A stretch of DNA of 34,947 nucleotides, taken from Roseibium sediminicola. GTDB taxonomy: Bacteria > Pseudomonadota > Alphaproteobacteria > Rhizobiales > Stappiaceae. The notes beneath the pieces are model-generated. The model did no database searches and had not been told where the DNA came from. It worked only from the letters and a program-made list of their open reading frames with translations. Of the stretch, positions 14,952 to 23,132 are shown piece by piece. Position numbers and translations under genes: made by a program. Numbering within the stretch: the first letter of the stretch is position 1; each line of letters starts with the position of its first letter. The stretch is taken from assembly GCF_023156505.1 (NCBI RefSeq), contig NZ_JALNMJ010000035.1, positions 1 to 34,947 of the forward strand, read 5' to 3'.

Positions 14952-15820
14952 GCACGAACTCCGCTTTTCAGGAGAGCGGTGAAGCTCCAGCCTGCGCCTC
15001 GCAGCCTGAGGAAAACGGCAGCCAGAAAGGCAAGGTGACCGCCGATGAGGAAACCCTGCGGATGGATCGAGGCAGCGAGGGACTGGGCGAAAGCCAGTAC
15101 TAGGGCACCGGTCAAAACGCGCCAGAGCGAGCCCGCACCGCCGATCACCACGGCTTCGAAGGCAAAAAGCAGCTGCACCGACCCGCTGTAGGGACCCCAG
15201 GCCGCACGCAGGCCCATCGCGGTGGCGGCGATTACGCCGGTCGCAATCGCGGCGGTGCGGGCGGTATCGATGCCGAGCAGCGCCGCGGTGGCACGGTCTT
15301 GCGACGTCGCCTGGATGCGGTGTCCGAGCCCGGTGTGGCGGAGCATCCATTCAAGCAGGCCTATCTGCACCACGGAGGCGAGGAGGATGTAGACGCTGAT
15401 CTTGCCGACGAAGAGGGAGCCGGGCAGCTCGAAGGAAGCCCATGTCAGGTCTCCGACGAGCGGTGCCAGCGAAATGCTGTCGGCACCGAAGACCTGGAAA
15501 ATCAGATTGTCGAGGATGATGGCAACGCCGAAGGTTGCGAGAATGGGCAGCAATTCGCCGCCCCTGGAAGCGCGCGCCAGCACCGCGTGGTGGAGGGCCA
15601 TGCCGAGAGCGAACATTGCTGCGGCGACGACAACGATTCCCGCGGGCAGCGGAATGCTCAGCCGCTCCCCCAGCACCCAGAGCGCATAGGCCGCGAGCAC
15701 GATCAGCGTGCCGTGCGCAAGATTGATGATGCGCATTACCGAATACATGAAGGCGAGACCGGTCGCGAGCAGGGCGTAGTAGCCGCCGAGCAGGATCGCG
15801 TTGATGATTTGGGACGTCAT
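14948..15820 (-). CDS. livH: Branched-chain-type ABC transporter permease LivH
   Basis: The 290-residue length is standard for LivH, with about eight membrane segments. The N-terminal family signature is present: ILLGGYYALLATGLAF near residues 9-24 and MRIINLAHGTLIVLAAY near 29-45. A loop, GLGHRIQATSQDRATAALLGID (near residues 164-185), corresponds to the cytoplasmic coupling loop contacting the ATPases. The start overlaps the livF stop by 4 bp, and its own stop overlaps the livM start by 4 bp. It forms the channel together with LivM, fed by the periplasmic binding protein encoded upstream. Confidence 0.93.
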   Translation of the reverse strand: MTSQIINAILLGGYYALLATGLAFMYSVMRIINLAHGTLIVLAAYALWVLGERLSIPLPAGIVVVAAAMFALGMALHHAVLARASRGGELLPILATFGVAIILDNLIFQVFGADSISLAPLVGDLTWASFELPGSLFVGKISVYILLASVVQIGLLEWMLRHTGLGHRIQATSQDRATAALLGIDTARTAAIATGVIAATAMGLRAAWGPYSGSVQLLFAFEAVVIGGAGSLWRVLTGALVLAFAQSLAASIHPQGFLIGGHLAFLAAVFLRLRGAGWSFTALLKSGVRA

Positions 15821-16533
15821 GCGGCTTCTCCCTCGATATGGCCGAACGAGGCGGCAGCGAGAGCGTCAAGGCTGGTCTCTGCCGGTTTCGCGCGCAGGGT
15901 CACATGACCCTCGCACATGACAATGAGCGCGTCGGCGGTGCGCAGCGCCCTGGAGAGATCCTGTTCCACCACGAGTAGAGCCAGGCCCATTTCGCGAAGT
16001 TTGGCGAGCGCGGCGTAGGCAAGATCGACAGCCGCCGGGGACAGACCCAGAGAGACCTCGTCGAGCAGGATCGCTTTCGGATTGCCCATCAGGGCCCGGC
16101 CGATGGCGACCGCCTGCTGTTCGCCGCCCGAGAGCTTGCCGGCCGGCGACCGGTCGAGCCTGGCGAGATTTGGAAAGGCATCGTAGACCGCGTCGACGCT
16201 CCAGGGGCCGTCCCGCGCGGTGGCTGCGCCGAGCGTGAGGTTTTCGCGCACGCTCATCTGTGGAAAAAGCCGCCGGCCTTCCGGGACGAGCGCCAGGCCC
16301 GCGCGGGCGCGAAGATGGGCCGGGAGAGCCGATATGTCGGCCCCCGCCAGGCTGACGTCTCCGCTGTAGGCACGATGGTCTCCGGCGATCGAGCGAAGAA
16401 GGGTCGTCTTGCCGGCGCCGTTGGCTCCCAGCAGGAACAGCATTTCCCCCGGCGCGACATTGAGCGAAACTCCGTGGACGGCCTTGAGCTGACCGTGCGC
16501 GGCATCGATATGGTTGACGTCGAGCGTGCTCAT
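15817..16533 (-). CDS. livF: Branched-chain-type ABC transporter ATPase LivF
   Basis: This is a 238-residue ABC ATPase of LivF type. Walker A is GANGAGKTT at 36-44, the signature is LSGGEQQ at 134-140, and Walker B is ILLDEVSLGL at 155-164. The EGRRLFPQMSVRENL segment (85-99) is characteristic of LivF rather than LivG. It powers import together with LivG. Its start overlaps the livG stop by 4 bp and its stop overlaps the livH start by 4 bp, so the transporter genes are tightly coupled. Confidence 0.94.
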   Translation of the reverse strand: MSTLDVNHIDAAHGQLKAVHGVSLNVAPGEMLFLLGANGAGKTTLLRSIAGDHRAYSGDVSLAGADISALPAHLRARAGLALVPEGRRLFPQMSVRENLTLGAATARDGPWSVDAVYDAFPNLARLDRSPAGKLSGGEQQAVAIGRALMGNPKAILLDEVSLGLSPAAVDLAYAALAKLREMGLALLVVEQDLSRALRTADALIVMCEGHVTLRAKPAETSLDALAAASFGHIEGEAA

Positions 16534-17261
16534 GCGGCAGTTCCGAAATAGGCGACCTGCACTTCCTGTGCATTGACGACGACGTGGGGATCGCCGTCGG
16601 CGAGAACCTTGCCTTCGGCCATGCAGACGAGGCGCGTGCAGGCTTCGAGCAGCAGGCGCATGATGTGTTCGATCCAGATGATCGTGACGCCTCGTCCGTG
16701 GATCCTGCGGATCAGTTCGACAAGCTCGTCACCCTCCCTGTCGGTGAGGCCGCCGCCGATTTCGTCGAGCAGGAGCACCTTCGGATCGGTCCCGAGTGCG
16801 CGGCTGAGTTCCAGACGCTTGCGGTCGAGCAATCCGAGCGTCTCCGCAGGCCGGTTGGCAACGCGCGCCAGTCCCGTTTCCTCCAGAACCGTCCAGGCCT
16901 CGGTGATGGGATCGTCGCTGTGCCGGGTGCGGCCGTGATTGACCGCAACCAGCACGTTTTCAAAGACTGTCATTTCCGAAAACGGCTTCGGAACCTGGTG
17001 CGTACGCGCAAGGCCGCGATGGCACCGCTCCGCGGTCGGAAGGCGGGTGACGTCTTCTCCCAGGAGTTCCACGTGTCCTCCGGTGGGTTTGAGTGCACCG
17101 GTGAGCAGGTTCATGAACGTCGTTTTTCCCGCACCGTTGGGTCCGAGGATGCCGACGATTTCGCCGGATCCCACGTCGAGCGTGATATCGCGAAGTACCT
17201 GAAAGCCGCCGAAGGACATCGAGAGCCCTCCGGCGCGCAGAACCGTGGAAGAAGACGTCAT
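16530..17261 (-). CDS. livG: Branched-chain-type ABC transporter ATPase LivG
   Basis: Starting at ATG 17261, after an AAGGTG ribosome site, this is a 243-residue ABC ATPase. An in-frame start at 17339 would run into the binding-protein gene and is less likely. Walker A is GPNGAGKTT at 40-48; ARTHQVPKPFSEMTVFENVL (near 85-104) is the LivG-type Q-loop region; Walker B is LLLDEIGGGL at 163-172. The ABC signature is non-canonical: the usual LSxGQ is replaced by LGLLD, followed by RKRLELSRAL. LivG proteins often have degenerate signatures of this kind. It lies 7 bp downstream of the binding-protein gene and works with LivF. Confidence 0.92.
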   Translation of the reverse strand: MTSSSTVLRAGGLSMSFGGFQVLRDITLDVGSGEIVGILGPNGAGKTTFMNLLTGALKPTGGHVELLGEDVTRLPTAERCHRGLARTHQVPKPFSEMTVFENVLVAVNHGRTRHSDDPITEAWTVLEETGLARVANRPAETLGLLDRKRLELSRALGTDPKVLLLDEIGGGLTDREGDELVELIRRIHGRGVTIIWIEHIMRLLLEACTRLVCMAEGKVLADGDPHVVVNAQEVQVAYFGTAA

Positions 17262-17268
17262 TTCACCT

Positions 17269-18555
17269 TCATCCGTTGTAGGGGCGCAGGGTGCCGGTGA
17301 CGGGAACGTTCGGATCGGTCGCGTTTTCGGTGATGACATAGTCGAACTCGAACGGACCGCTCTCCGACTTCTGCCACTGGGTGCCGATGATCGGGCCGGA
17401 GGCCACGTTTTTCACCGGGCCCGAGGTGAAGTCGACCACACCACCGATCGTATCGGCCTTGAGGGAAGGCATGACCGCCGCAACCGCTTCCTTGTCTTTC
17501 GGATCGTCGGCAGCGGCGAGCGCTGCCATGACGACGTCGAAGGCGGACAGCGTTGCGCCGAGCTGCTGGGTCCATTGACGTCCCGTTGCCGCCTCGTAAC
17601 CGTCGCAAAGCTCCTTGCCGTTCAAGCCGGTTGCGGGCGACGAATAGGGAAAGTCGCGATGCCAGTAGGCCGCGCTGGCAAGATTGTTTCCAAGGCCTCC
17701 GAGCGCAGCGAAATCGGACGGGAACAACCCGGTCTTGGCGATCTGCGCAATCTGGACCTGGCGATGAAGGCCCTGCTGGGCGGCCTGGCGCCAGAACGCG
17801 GCAAAATCGGGCGGGATCGGGAAACTGTTGAAGATCTCCACCCCTGCCTCACGGAAGAGGCGGATCTGCTGCGAGTAGTCGGAAGTTCCGGTTTCATAAG
17901 CGCCCGGATCGACAATGTCGTAGCCGGCTTCGGCCAGTTTCGGCGCCAGGGCGGCGCGGATCGCATTGCCGTCGGCATCGTTGGGATACATCACGCCGAC
18001 CTTCTTGTTGGTCGGAATGAGATCCCATTGCGAGACATAGGCGCGGAAGAATTCCTCGACGCCGAACCCGAAATGGTAGCCGTATTTGAACGGCGAGGGC
18101 TCGCCGGGTTTCGCGCCACGGCCGAAATACCAGGCCTCCCAGGGCATGACGGTCGAAATGCAGGGGATACCGGCGGCTTCGCAGGCATCGGAGACCGGGT
18201 TGATCGTTTCCGGCGTGGAGACGGCGATCATGATATCGACGGCATCGTTGTTGATGAGATCGCGGGCGAGTTGTCCGGCGCGCGCCGGATCCGACTGGGT
18301 GTCGCGGTCGACGATCTCGACGGCATATCCCCGACCGTTGATTGTTACACCTGCAGCCATTGCGGCCCGGACCTTCTCAAGAACATAACCGTCGGTCTGC
18401 CCGAAACCGCCAAGGGGGCCGGAAATCGGGCTGATGAACCCGATCTTGAGCGGTGTGGATGCCTGGGCGAGCGCCCGGCTGCGTCCGAGTGCGAAACTTC
18501 CAATCGTTGCGCCGGTTCCGACCAGAAGGCCGCGGCGAGAGATATCAAAGGTCAT
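17269..18555 (-). CDS. livK: Periplasmic substrate-binding protein of the Liv-type transporter
   Basis: This 428-residue type I periplasmic binding protein starts at ATG 18555 behind a GGGAGG site. The leader contains SRRGLLVGTGA (residues 6-16), a twin-arginine signal, ending at Ala-Leu-Ala-Gln. The mature protein opens with PLKIGFISPISGPLGGFGQ, the usual first strand of the Peripla_BP_6 family. It binds the solute in the periplasm and delivers it to LivHM. Relatives of this length often bind aromatic acids or amides. Because the rest of the operon encodes alcohol and aldehyde oxidation, an aromatic ligand is plausible but unproven. The gene lies just downstream of the truncated aldehyde dehydrogenase and upstream of livG. 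Confidence 0.92.
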   Translation of the reverse strand: MTFDISRRGLLVGTGATIGSFALGRSRALAQASTPLKIGFISPISGPLGGFGQTDGYVLEKVRAAMAAGVTINGRGYAVEIVDRDTQSDPARAGQLARDLINNDAVDIMIAVSTPETINPVSDACEAAGIPCISTVMPWEAWYFGRGAKPGEPSPFKYGYHFGFGVEEFFRAYVSQWDLIPTNKKVGVMYPNDADGNAIRAALAPKLAEAGYDIVDPGAYETGTSDYSQQIRLFREAGVEIFNSFPIPPDFAAFWRQAAQQGLHRQVQIAQIAKTGLFPSDFAALGGLGNNLASAAYWHRDFPYSSPATGLNGKELCDGYEAATGRQWTQQLGATLSAFDVVMAALAAADDPKDKEAVAAVMPSLKADTIGGVVDFTSGPVKNVASGPIIGTQWQKSESGPFEFDYVITENATDPNVPVTGTLRPYNG

Positions 18556-18585
18556 TGTTTCCTCCCTGTCCCTTGATTGCATTCG

Positions 18586-19218
18586 TCAGTCGCTTGAAAT
18601 TGTCCTGGAGACCCAGCGCAGTTCGGTGAATTCGTTGATTGCCCACCGGCCGCCGAACCGGCCGTAGCCGCTGGATTTCACGCCGCCGAAGGGAGCGTGA
18701 GGGTTGTCGTCGATCGTTGCCCGGTTGATGTGGCAGATCCCGCTGTGGACCTGGTGGACCAATGCCCTGGCGCGCGCCGTGTCTGCACAAAAGACGGAAA
18801 CCGCGAGACCGTACTCGCTGTCATTGACCACCGTCAGCGCCTCGGCGACGCCGGCGACACGGGTGACCGAAAGGACCGGGCCGAAGACCTCCTCCTGGTA
18901 AAGCCGCATGCCGCGCTCGACGCCGTCGAGCAGGGTTGGTTCAACGAAGGCATCGCGCACATGGCCGCCACCGACGAGCCTGGCGCCTTTCGAAACGGCA
19001 TCGCTGATCATGCCGGAAAGCCGTTCGGCGGCGGCCTTGCTCACCACCGGGCCGACATCCGTCCCGTCCCTGACGGGGTCGCCAAGCCTGAGGGCGGCGC
19101 GGCGCTTCTCTATCCGTTCGATCAGGCTGTCGGCAACCGCGTCATCGACGATGAGACGCTCCGTCGACATGCTGACCTGACCCTGGTTGCGGTAGGCGCC
19201 AAAGATGGCGGAATCCGC
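18586..19218 (-). pseudogene. Aldehyde dehydrogenase, 5'-truncated by an IS6 element
   Basis: This frame encodes the C-terminal ~210 residues of an aldehyde dehydrogenase. It runs unbroken up to the IS terminal repeat at 19219, so roughly the first 270 residues, with the cofactor-binding region and catalytic Glu, are missing. The segment at the nucleophile reads NQGQVSMSTER, where the intact copy at 11683-13128 has NQGQICMSTER: the catalytic cysteine is a serine (codon AGC at 19171-19173). Later family motifs (EEVFGPVLSV, APFGGVKSSGYGRFGG) are intact. It was the first gene of the leftward transporter operon, and its loss removes the original promoter. It is related to the operon's other dehydrogenase but clearly not identical. 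No function is expected. Confidence 0.9.
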
Positions 19219-20024
19219 GGTGCTGTCACATTGTTTGGAGTTTGGACGCGCGGCGGCCTGTGCCTGTTTTCACACAATTTGTTCGGCCGCAAACTTCCAC
19301 TCAACCATGGCCTTGCGGCGATCTGATCGAATTTGAGTTGCAGAGCGGTTGGATTTAGGCAGAACGAAATGGTTTCGGATTGTCGAGAATGTCGACACGA
19401 ATTGCTGCAGAGATCCGATTGATCGGAAGCCATGTCGCGTACGCTCCCGTTTTCGGAACGGCAGGTGAGAATTCTCCGCGCGGTTGTTCAATCCCTTGTG
19501 TGATCGGTGCTCGACGTTGGGCATGAGTTGGCGCCGTGCAGCACCATAGGACCTCAGCTTGTCGGTGATCATTCGCTTCGGCGCCAGGCCTTGCTTCTTC
19601 AGGAGGCGCGTGAGCAATCGTTTGGCCGCCTTGGTGTTGCGGCGGCTCTGGACGAGCTCGTCAAGAACATAACCATCCTGGTCAACAGCACGCCACAGCC
19701 AGCATTTCCGGCCATTGATGCGGACCACGACCTCGTCGAGATGCCAAACGTCGTTCTTCGTCGGCACCTTGCGGCGTAAGCGGCGAGCATAATCCGAGCC
19801 GTGCTTGCGGCACCAGCGGCGGATGGTCTCGTAGGAGACAACAATACCGCGTTCCAGCAGCATTTCCTCCACTTCGCGTAGGCTCAGATTGAACCGGAAG
19901 TACAGCCAGATTGCGCGTGCGACAATCTCGATCGGGTAACGATGGTTCTTATAGGTCGGGGCGGCACTGCTCATGCCACTCAATTACCCCGACATCCTTG
20001 ACGAAAAAACAATGTGACAGCACC
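19219..20024 (-). mobile_element. IS6-family insertion sequence, 806 bp
   Basis: Perfect 18-bp terminal inverted repeats (GGTGCTGTCACATTGTTT at 19219-19236 and its complement at 20007-20024) enclose one transposase gene. Size and organisation fit the IS6/IS26 family. The 8-bp flanks differ (GAATCCGC on the left, GCAATTCT on the right), so there is no target duplication. The left side is a cut aldehyde dehydrogenase and the right side a cut indolepyruvate oxidoreductase. This points to a replicative deletion or recombination between two copies, both usual for IS6 elements. Confidence 0.92.
19270..19983 (-). CDS. IS6-family transposase
   Basis: The 237-residue DDE transposase appears intact. 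An N-terminal helix-turn-helix (LSLREVEEMLLERGIVVSYETIRRW, about residues 33-57) precedes the catalytic core. The triad is Asp83 (WHLDEV), Asp141 (ITDKLRSY) and Glu170 (NNRAENSH), with the family's conserved RKRERTRHGFRS after the glutamate. It catalyses replicative transposition and cointegrate formation. It reads in the same direction as the catabolic operon to its left, so transcription leaving the element could drive the promoterless operon; that is inference. Confidence 0.93.
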   Translation of the reverse strand: MSGMSSAAPTYKNHRYPIEIVARAIWLYFRFNLSLREVEEMLLERGIVVSYETIRRWCRKHGSDYARRLRRKVPTKNDVWHLDEVVVRINGRKCWLWRAVDQDGYVLDELVQSRRNTKAAKRLLTRLLKKQGLAPKRMITDKLRSYGAARRQLMPNVEHRSHKGLNNRAENSHLPFRKRERTRHGFRSIGSLQQFVSTFSTIRNHFVLPKSNRSATQIRSDRRKAMVEWKFAAEQIV

Positions 20025-22884
20025 GCAATTCTCGTTGGACGCGGTCACTCCCAAGTTGGTGGAAGGAAAGACGTCGGCAGATGTCAGCATCCGCGCGGAA
20101 ATGCTGGCGGTCACGGCGCAGGATCGCCGCATGGTCAGAGAAAAGCTTCCGCAAGTGCACGAGTTCACCTGGCGGAACGGTATCGATAAGGTTGCATTCG
20201 GCGAACGTCAGCCAACGAACCTTGGAATCGTTACTTCGGGCAAGGCGTTCCAGGACGTCATCGACGGGTTAAGGCTACTGGGGATCGACGAGGAAGTGGC
20301 CAAAAGGCTCGGCGTCGGAGTGCTCAAGATCGGGCTGATCTGGCCTCTCGACCCTGAACCCCTAACGGCATTCGGTGCAAGCGCCAAAGAGCTTCTTTTC
20401 GTCGAAGAAAAGCGGCCCCATATGGAATTGCAGGCTGCAAATGCTCTCTATCATCTGCACAACCATCCGGCCATCTCGGGAAAGCGAACGCCGGGTGGCG
20501 ACCATCTGCTTCCTTCAGATGAACCACTGGATGCTGCGACAGTTGCGCAGGCAATAAGCCAGCGCTTGCTGAACTACGTACCCGAGGACACAAATGAAGT
20601 GGCCTCGCTATCCAACGCAAGTCGCGCCTTGACCGACAGGATCAAGACGTGGAACGCGGTGGGAACAAGCCCCCTTGCACGCCGCCCGGTGTTTTGTTCC
20701 GGCTGTCCGCATAATCGATCTACTAAAATTCCAAAGGGGTCGTTCGGGGTCGCCGGCATCGGTTGCCACGGTCTTGTGCAGTTCATGGATCGCGATCCCC
20801 TTCCCTGTACGCATATGGGGGCCGAAGGTGTGAATTGGGTCGGCCTGCACCACTTCACCGAGACAAAACACCTCTTTGTCAATCTCGGCGATGGTACGTT
20901 TTCGCATTCCGGATCCCTAGCTATCCGCGCCGCGGCCAGTTCCAGCGCCAATGTGACGTTCAAGATATTGGCCAATGACATCGTTGCCATGACCGGCGGC
21001 CAGACGATCGAAAGCGGGCTCTCGGTCGGAGATATGGTCAGACAGGTAATGACAGATGGAGCCAAACGCGTTGTCGTAGTTGCCGAAGACCCCGAATCCG
21101 TTCGCTCCACGCAATCGATTCCGCCAGAGGTGCAAGTTTTGCATCGGACGAAAATGGAGAGTGTTCAAAGCGAACTGCGCGACGTCGTAGGCACCACGGT
21201 CATCGTTTATGTGCAGGTTTGTGCAACTGAGAAACGTAAAAGACGCAAGCAGGGGAAAGCGCCACAGCCCGCTACTCGCGTCGTAATCAACCCCGCTGTG
21301 TGCGAAGGCTGCGGAGATTGCTCAAAGGCGTCGAACTGTATGTCCGTGCAGCCCCTCGAAACTGAATTCGGCCGAAAGCGGCGGATCGATCAGGCAAGTT
21401 GCAATGTCGACATGTCTTGCTTGGAAGGCTTCTGTCCGTCCTTCGTGTCGATCGAGGGAGGCAAACCGAGGAAGCCGTCTCTTCCGAACATCGACCATCT
21501 CGTGGCCAAACTGCCGCTCCCGAAAGCGCCGCCATGCGACCGGCCTTTCGGTATGTTACTGGCCGGGATCGGCGGCACCGGCGTCGTGACCGCTTCGGCA
21601 ATCGTCGGTATGGCCGCACATCTGGAAAGACGCGGCGTCGGCATCTACGACATGACCGGGCTTTCACAGAAAGGCGGCGCGGTCTACAGCCATCTAAGGA
21701 TCTTTCCGGAACCGGGCGATTATGCGCCTTTCAGGCTCGGGCTTGAAGATGCGGATTTGCTCATTGCCTCGGACCTGATCGCTGCTACGCAGACGGAGCC
21801 AATGAAAGCGATCGGCGCGCGCACGCAAATCCTCGCCGACCCATATGTGCCCGCCAATCAAACGTTCCATGACACGCCGGATATTGATCTCGGCGCAGCC
21901 CGACTGCTGAGCTTGATCGAGAGCAGGGCCGCTCACGGCATCATCCGAATTCCCGCCACGTCTCTTGCACAACGCGCATTCGGCGAACCTGTATTGGCCA
22001 ATCTCATCCTGATCGGAGCCGCTGTCCAGTCGGGGCGGCTTCCGCTTTCCACCGCTGCTCTGGAGCAGGCGATCCGTTTAAACGGCGCCGGTGTGGACGC
22101 CTCGCTCCAAGCATTCCGTCTTGGGCGAGTGTTTGCCAATGATACCCAGGCAATAGATTCCATTCTGAACCCGAGATCGGGTGACGCGGACCTCGTTCCG
22201 GCACCACTCTCCGACCTGGATGCCCGGATCAACCTCCGTGCCAATATGCTGAACTCATATCAGAATGAAGCCTATGCATCGGTCTATCGCACGCTCGTCG
22301 AACGCGTTCGCAAGGCCGAGTCCGCCGCACTTCCCGGCTCGACGCGGCTAACGGAGGCGGTCGCGGAATATGCTTTCAAGCTGATGGCCTACAAGGACGA
22401 ATACGAAGTCGCTCGCCTGCTCTCCGATGCGACGTTCTGGCAGTCGGTGAACGATCAGTTCGAAGGCGGTTCTCCCATGTTTCATCTGGCGCCGCCATTT
22501 CTGTTCGGGCGGGAAGGGGCAACAGGCAGGCCGCGCAAACGAAGGTTCCCGGCACGACTCATGCTCCCGGCTATGCGGTGGCTCGCCCGAGGCAAGAGGT
22601 TGCGGGGAACCGCGTTTGATCTCTTCGGCTACACGGAGGAACGCCGGACCGAACGGCGACTGCGAGACGAGTACTTCACGATAGTTGAAAGCATGTTGCC
22701 AAGCCTCCATGCAGATTGCATCGATGCTGCCGTGGCGCTGGCGTCCTATCCGGACGAGATACGAGGTTATGGCCCCGTCAAGGACGAGGCGGTAAGGCGT
22801 GTCGAAACAGAAATTCCAACCCTCAAAGCAAAATTTGCCAACACAGCAAAGATTAAAGAGCACAGCACCAGCCTGGTTGCTTAA
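20025..22884 (+). pseudogene. Indolepyruvate ferredoxin oxidoreductase, 5'-truncated
   Basis: The frame encodes about 950 residues of a fused alpha/beta indolepyruvate ferredoxin oxidoreductase; full-length relatives have about 1,150-1,170. The missing ~200 residues are the N-terminal pyruvate-oxidoreductase-type domain, removed at the IS6 junction. A GTG at 20014 inside the IS end opens the frame but is not a natural start. Present are the thiamine-diphosphate half (PVFCSGCPHN, VAGIGCHG, NLGDGTFSHSG), a ferredoxin-like cluster site (VCEGCGDCSKASNC), and the gamma-type C-terminal domain (LLAGIGGTGVVTAS). The enzyme would convert arylpyruvates to aryl-acetyl-CoA with ferredoxin as acceptor. 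The remnant keeps a clean frame to the stop, so the truncation is probably recent. The following gap 22885-23132 shows nothing recognisable. Confidence 0.88.
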
Positions 22885-23132
22885 CCCTGCAATGCACCAT
22901 CAAAATCTAGGATCAAACACGTAGTTGGAAAATGGAAGGCAATCCTACAATCTTCACTGCATTGCGATGCTTCATCGTCCCATACAGGGCCAACCGTACT
23001 GTCAATGTATTTGTCCGCATGGAACCTAGTCGTGTCCGAATGGCACTCAGTGAGCACACAATTCAACTAGAAAAAGCAAAGCAACAGAACTGACGCGACT
23101 TATTTCAGTCCTAACACAATAGAGAATTACCG

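Noticed and set aside
13930..14955. A possible fusion of the SDR to an N-terminal extension of about 340 residues
   Set aside because: The extension is livM read in another frame. A GTG at 13929 with a strong GGAGG site gives a normal SDR.
14952..15350. An N-terminal extension of LivM
   Set aside because: It lies in livH in another frame; the ATGA overlap at 14948-14951 marks the true start.
17245..18576. A 443-codon plus-strand frame opposite the binding-protein gene
   Set aside because: The minus-strand binding protein has a ribosome site, signal peptide and family motifs; the plus-strand product is Arg/Gly/Asp-rich shadow sequence.
19211..20032. An 8-bp target duplication of the IS6 element
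   Set aside because: The flanks GAATCCGC and GCAATTCT do not match, so a simple insertion is not supported.
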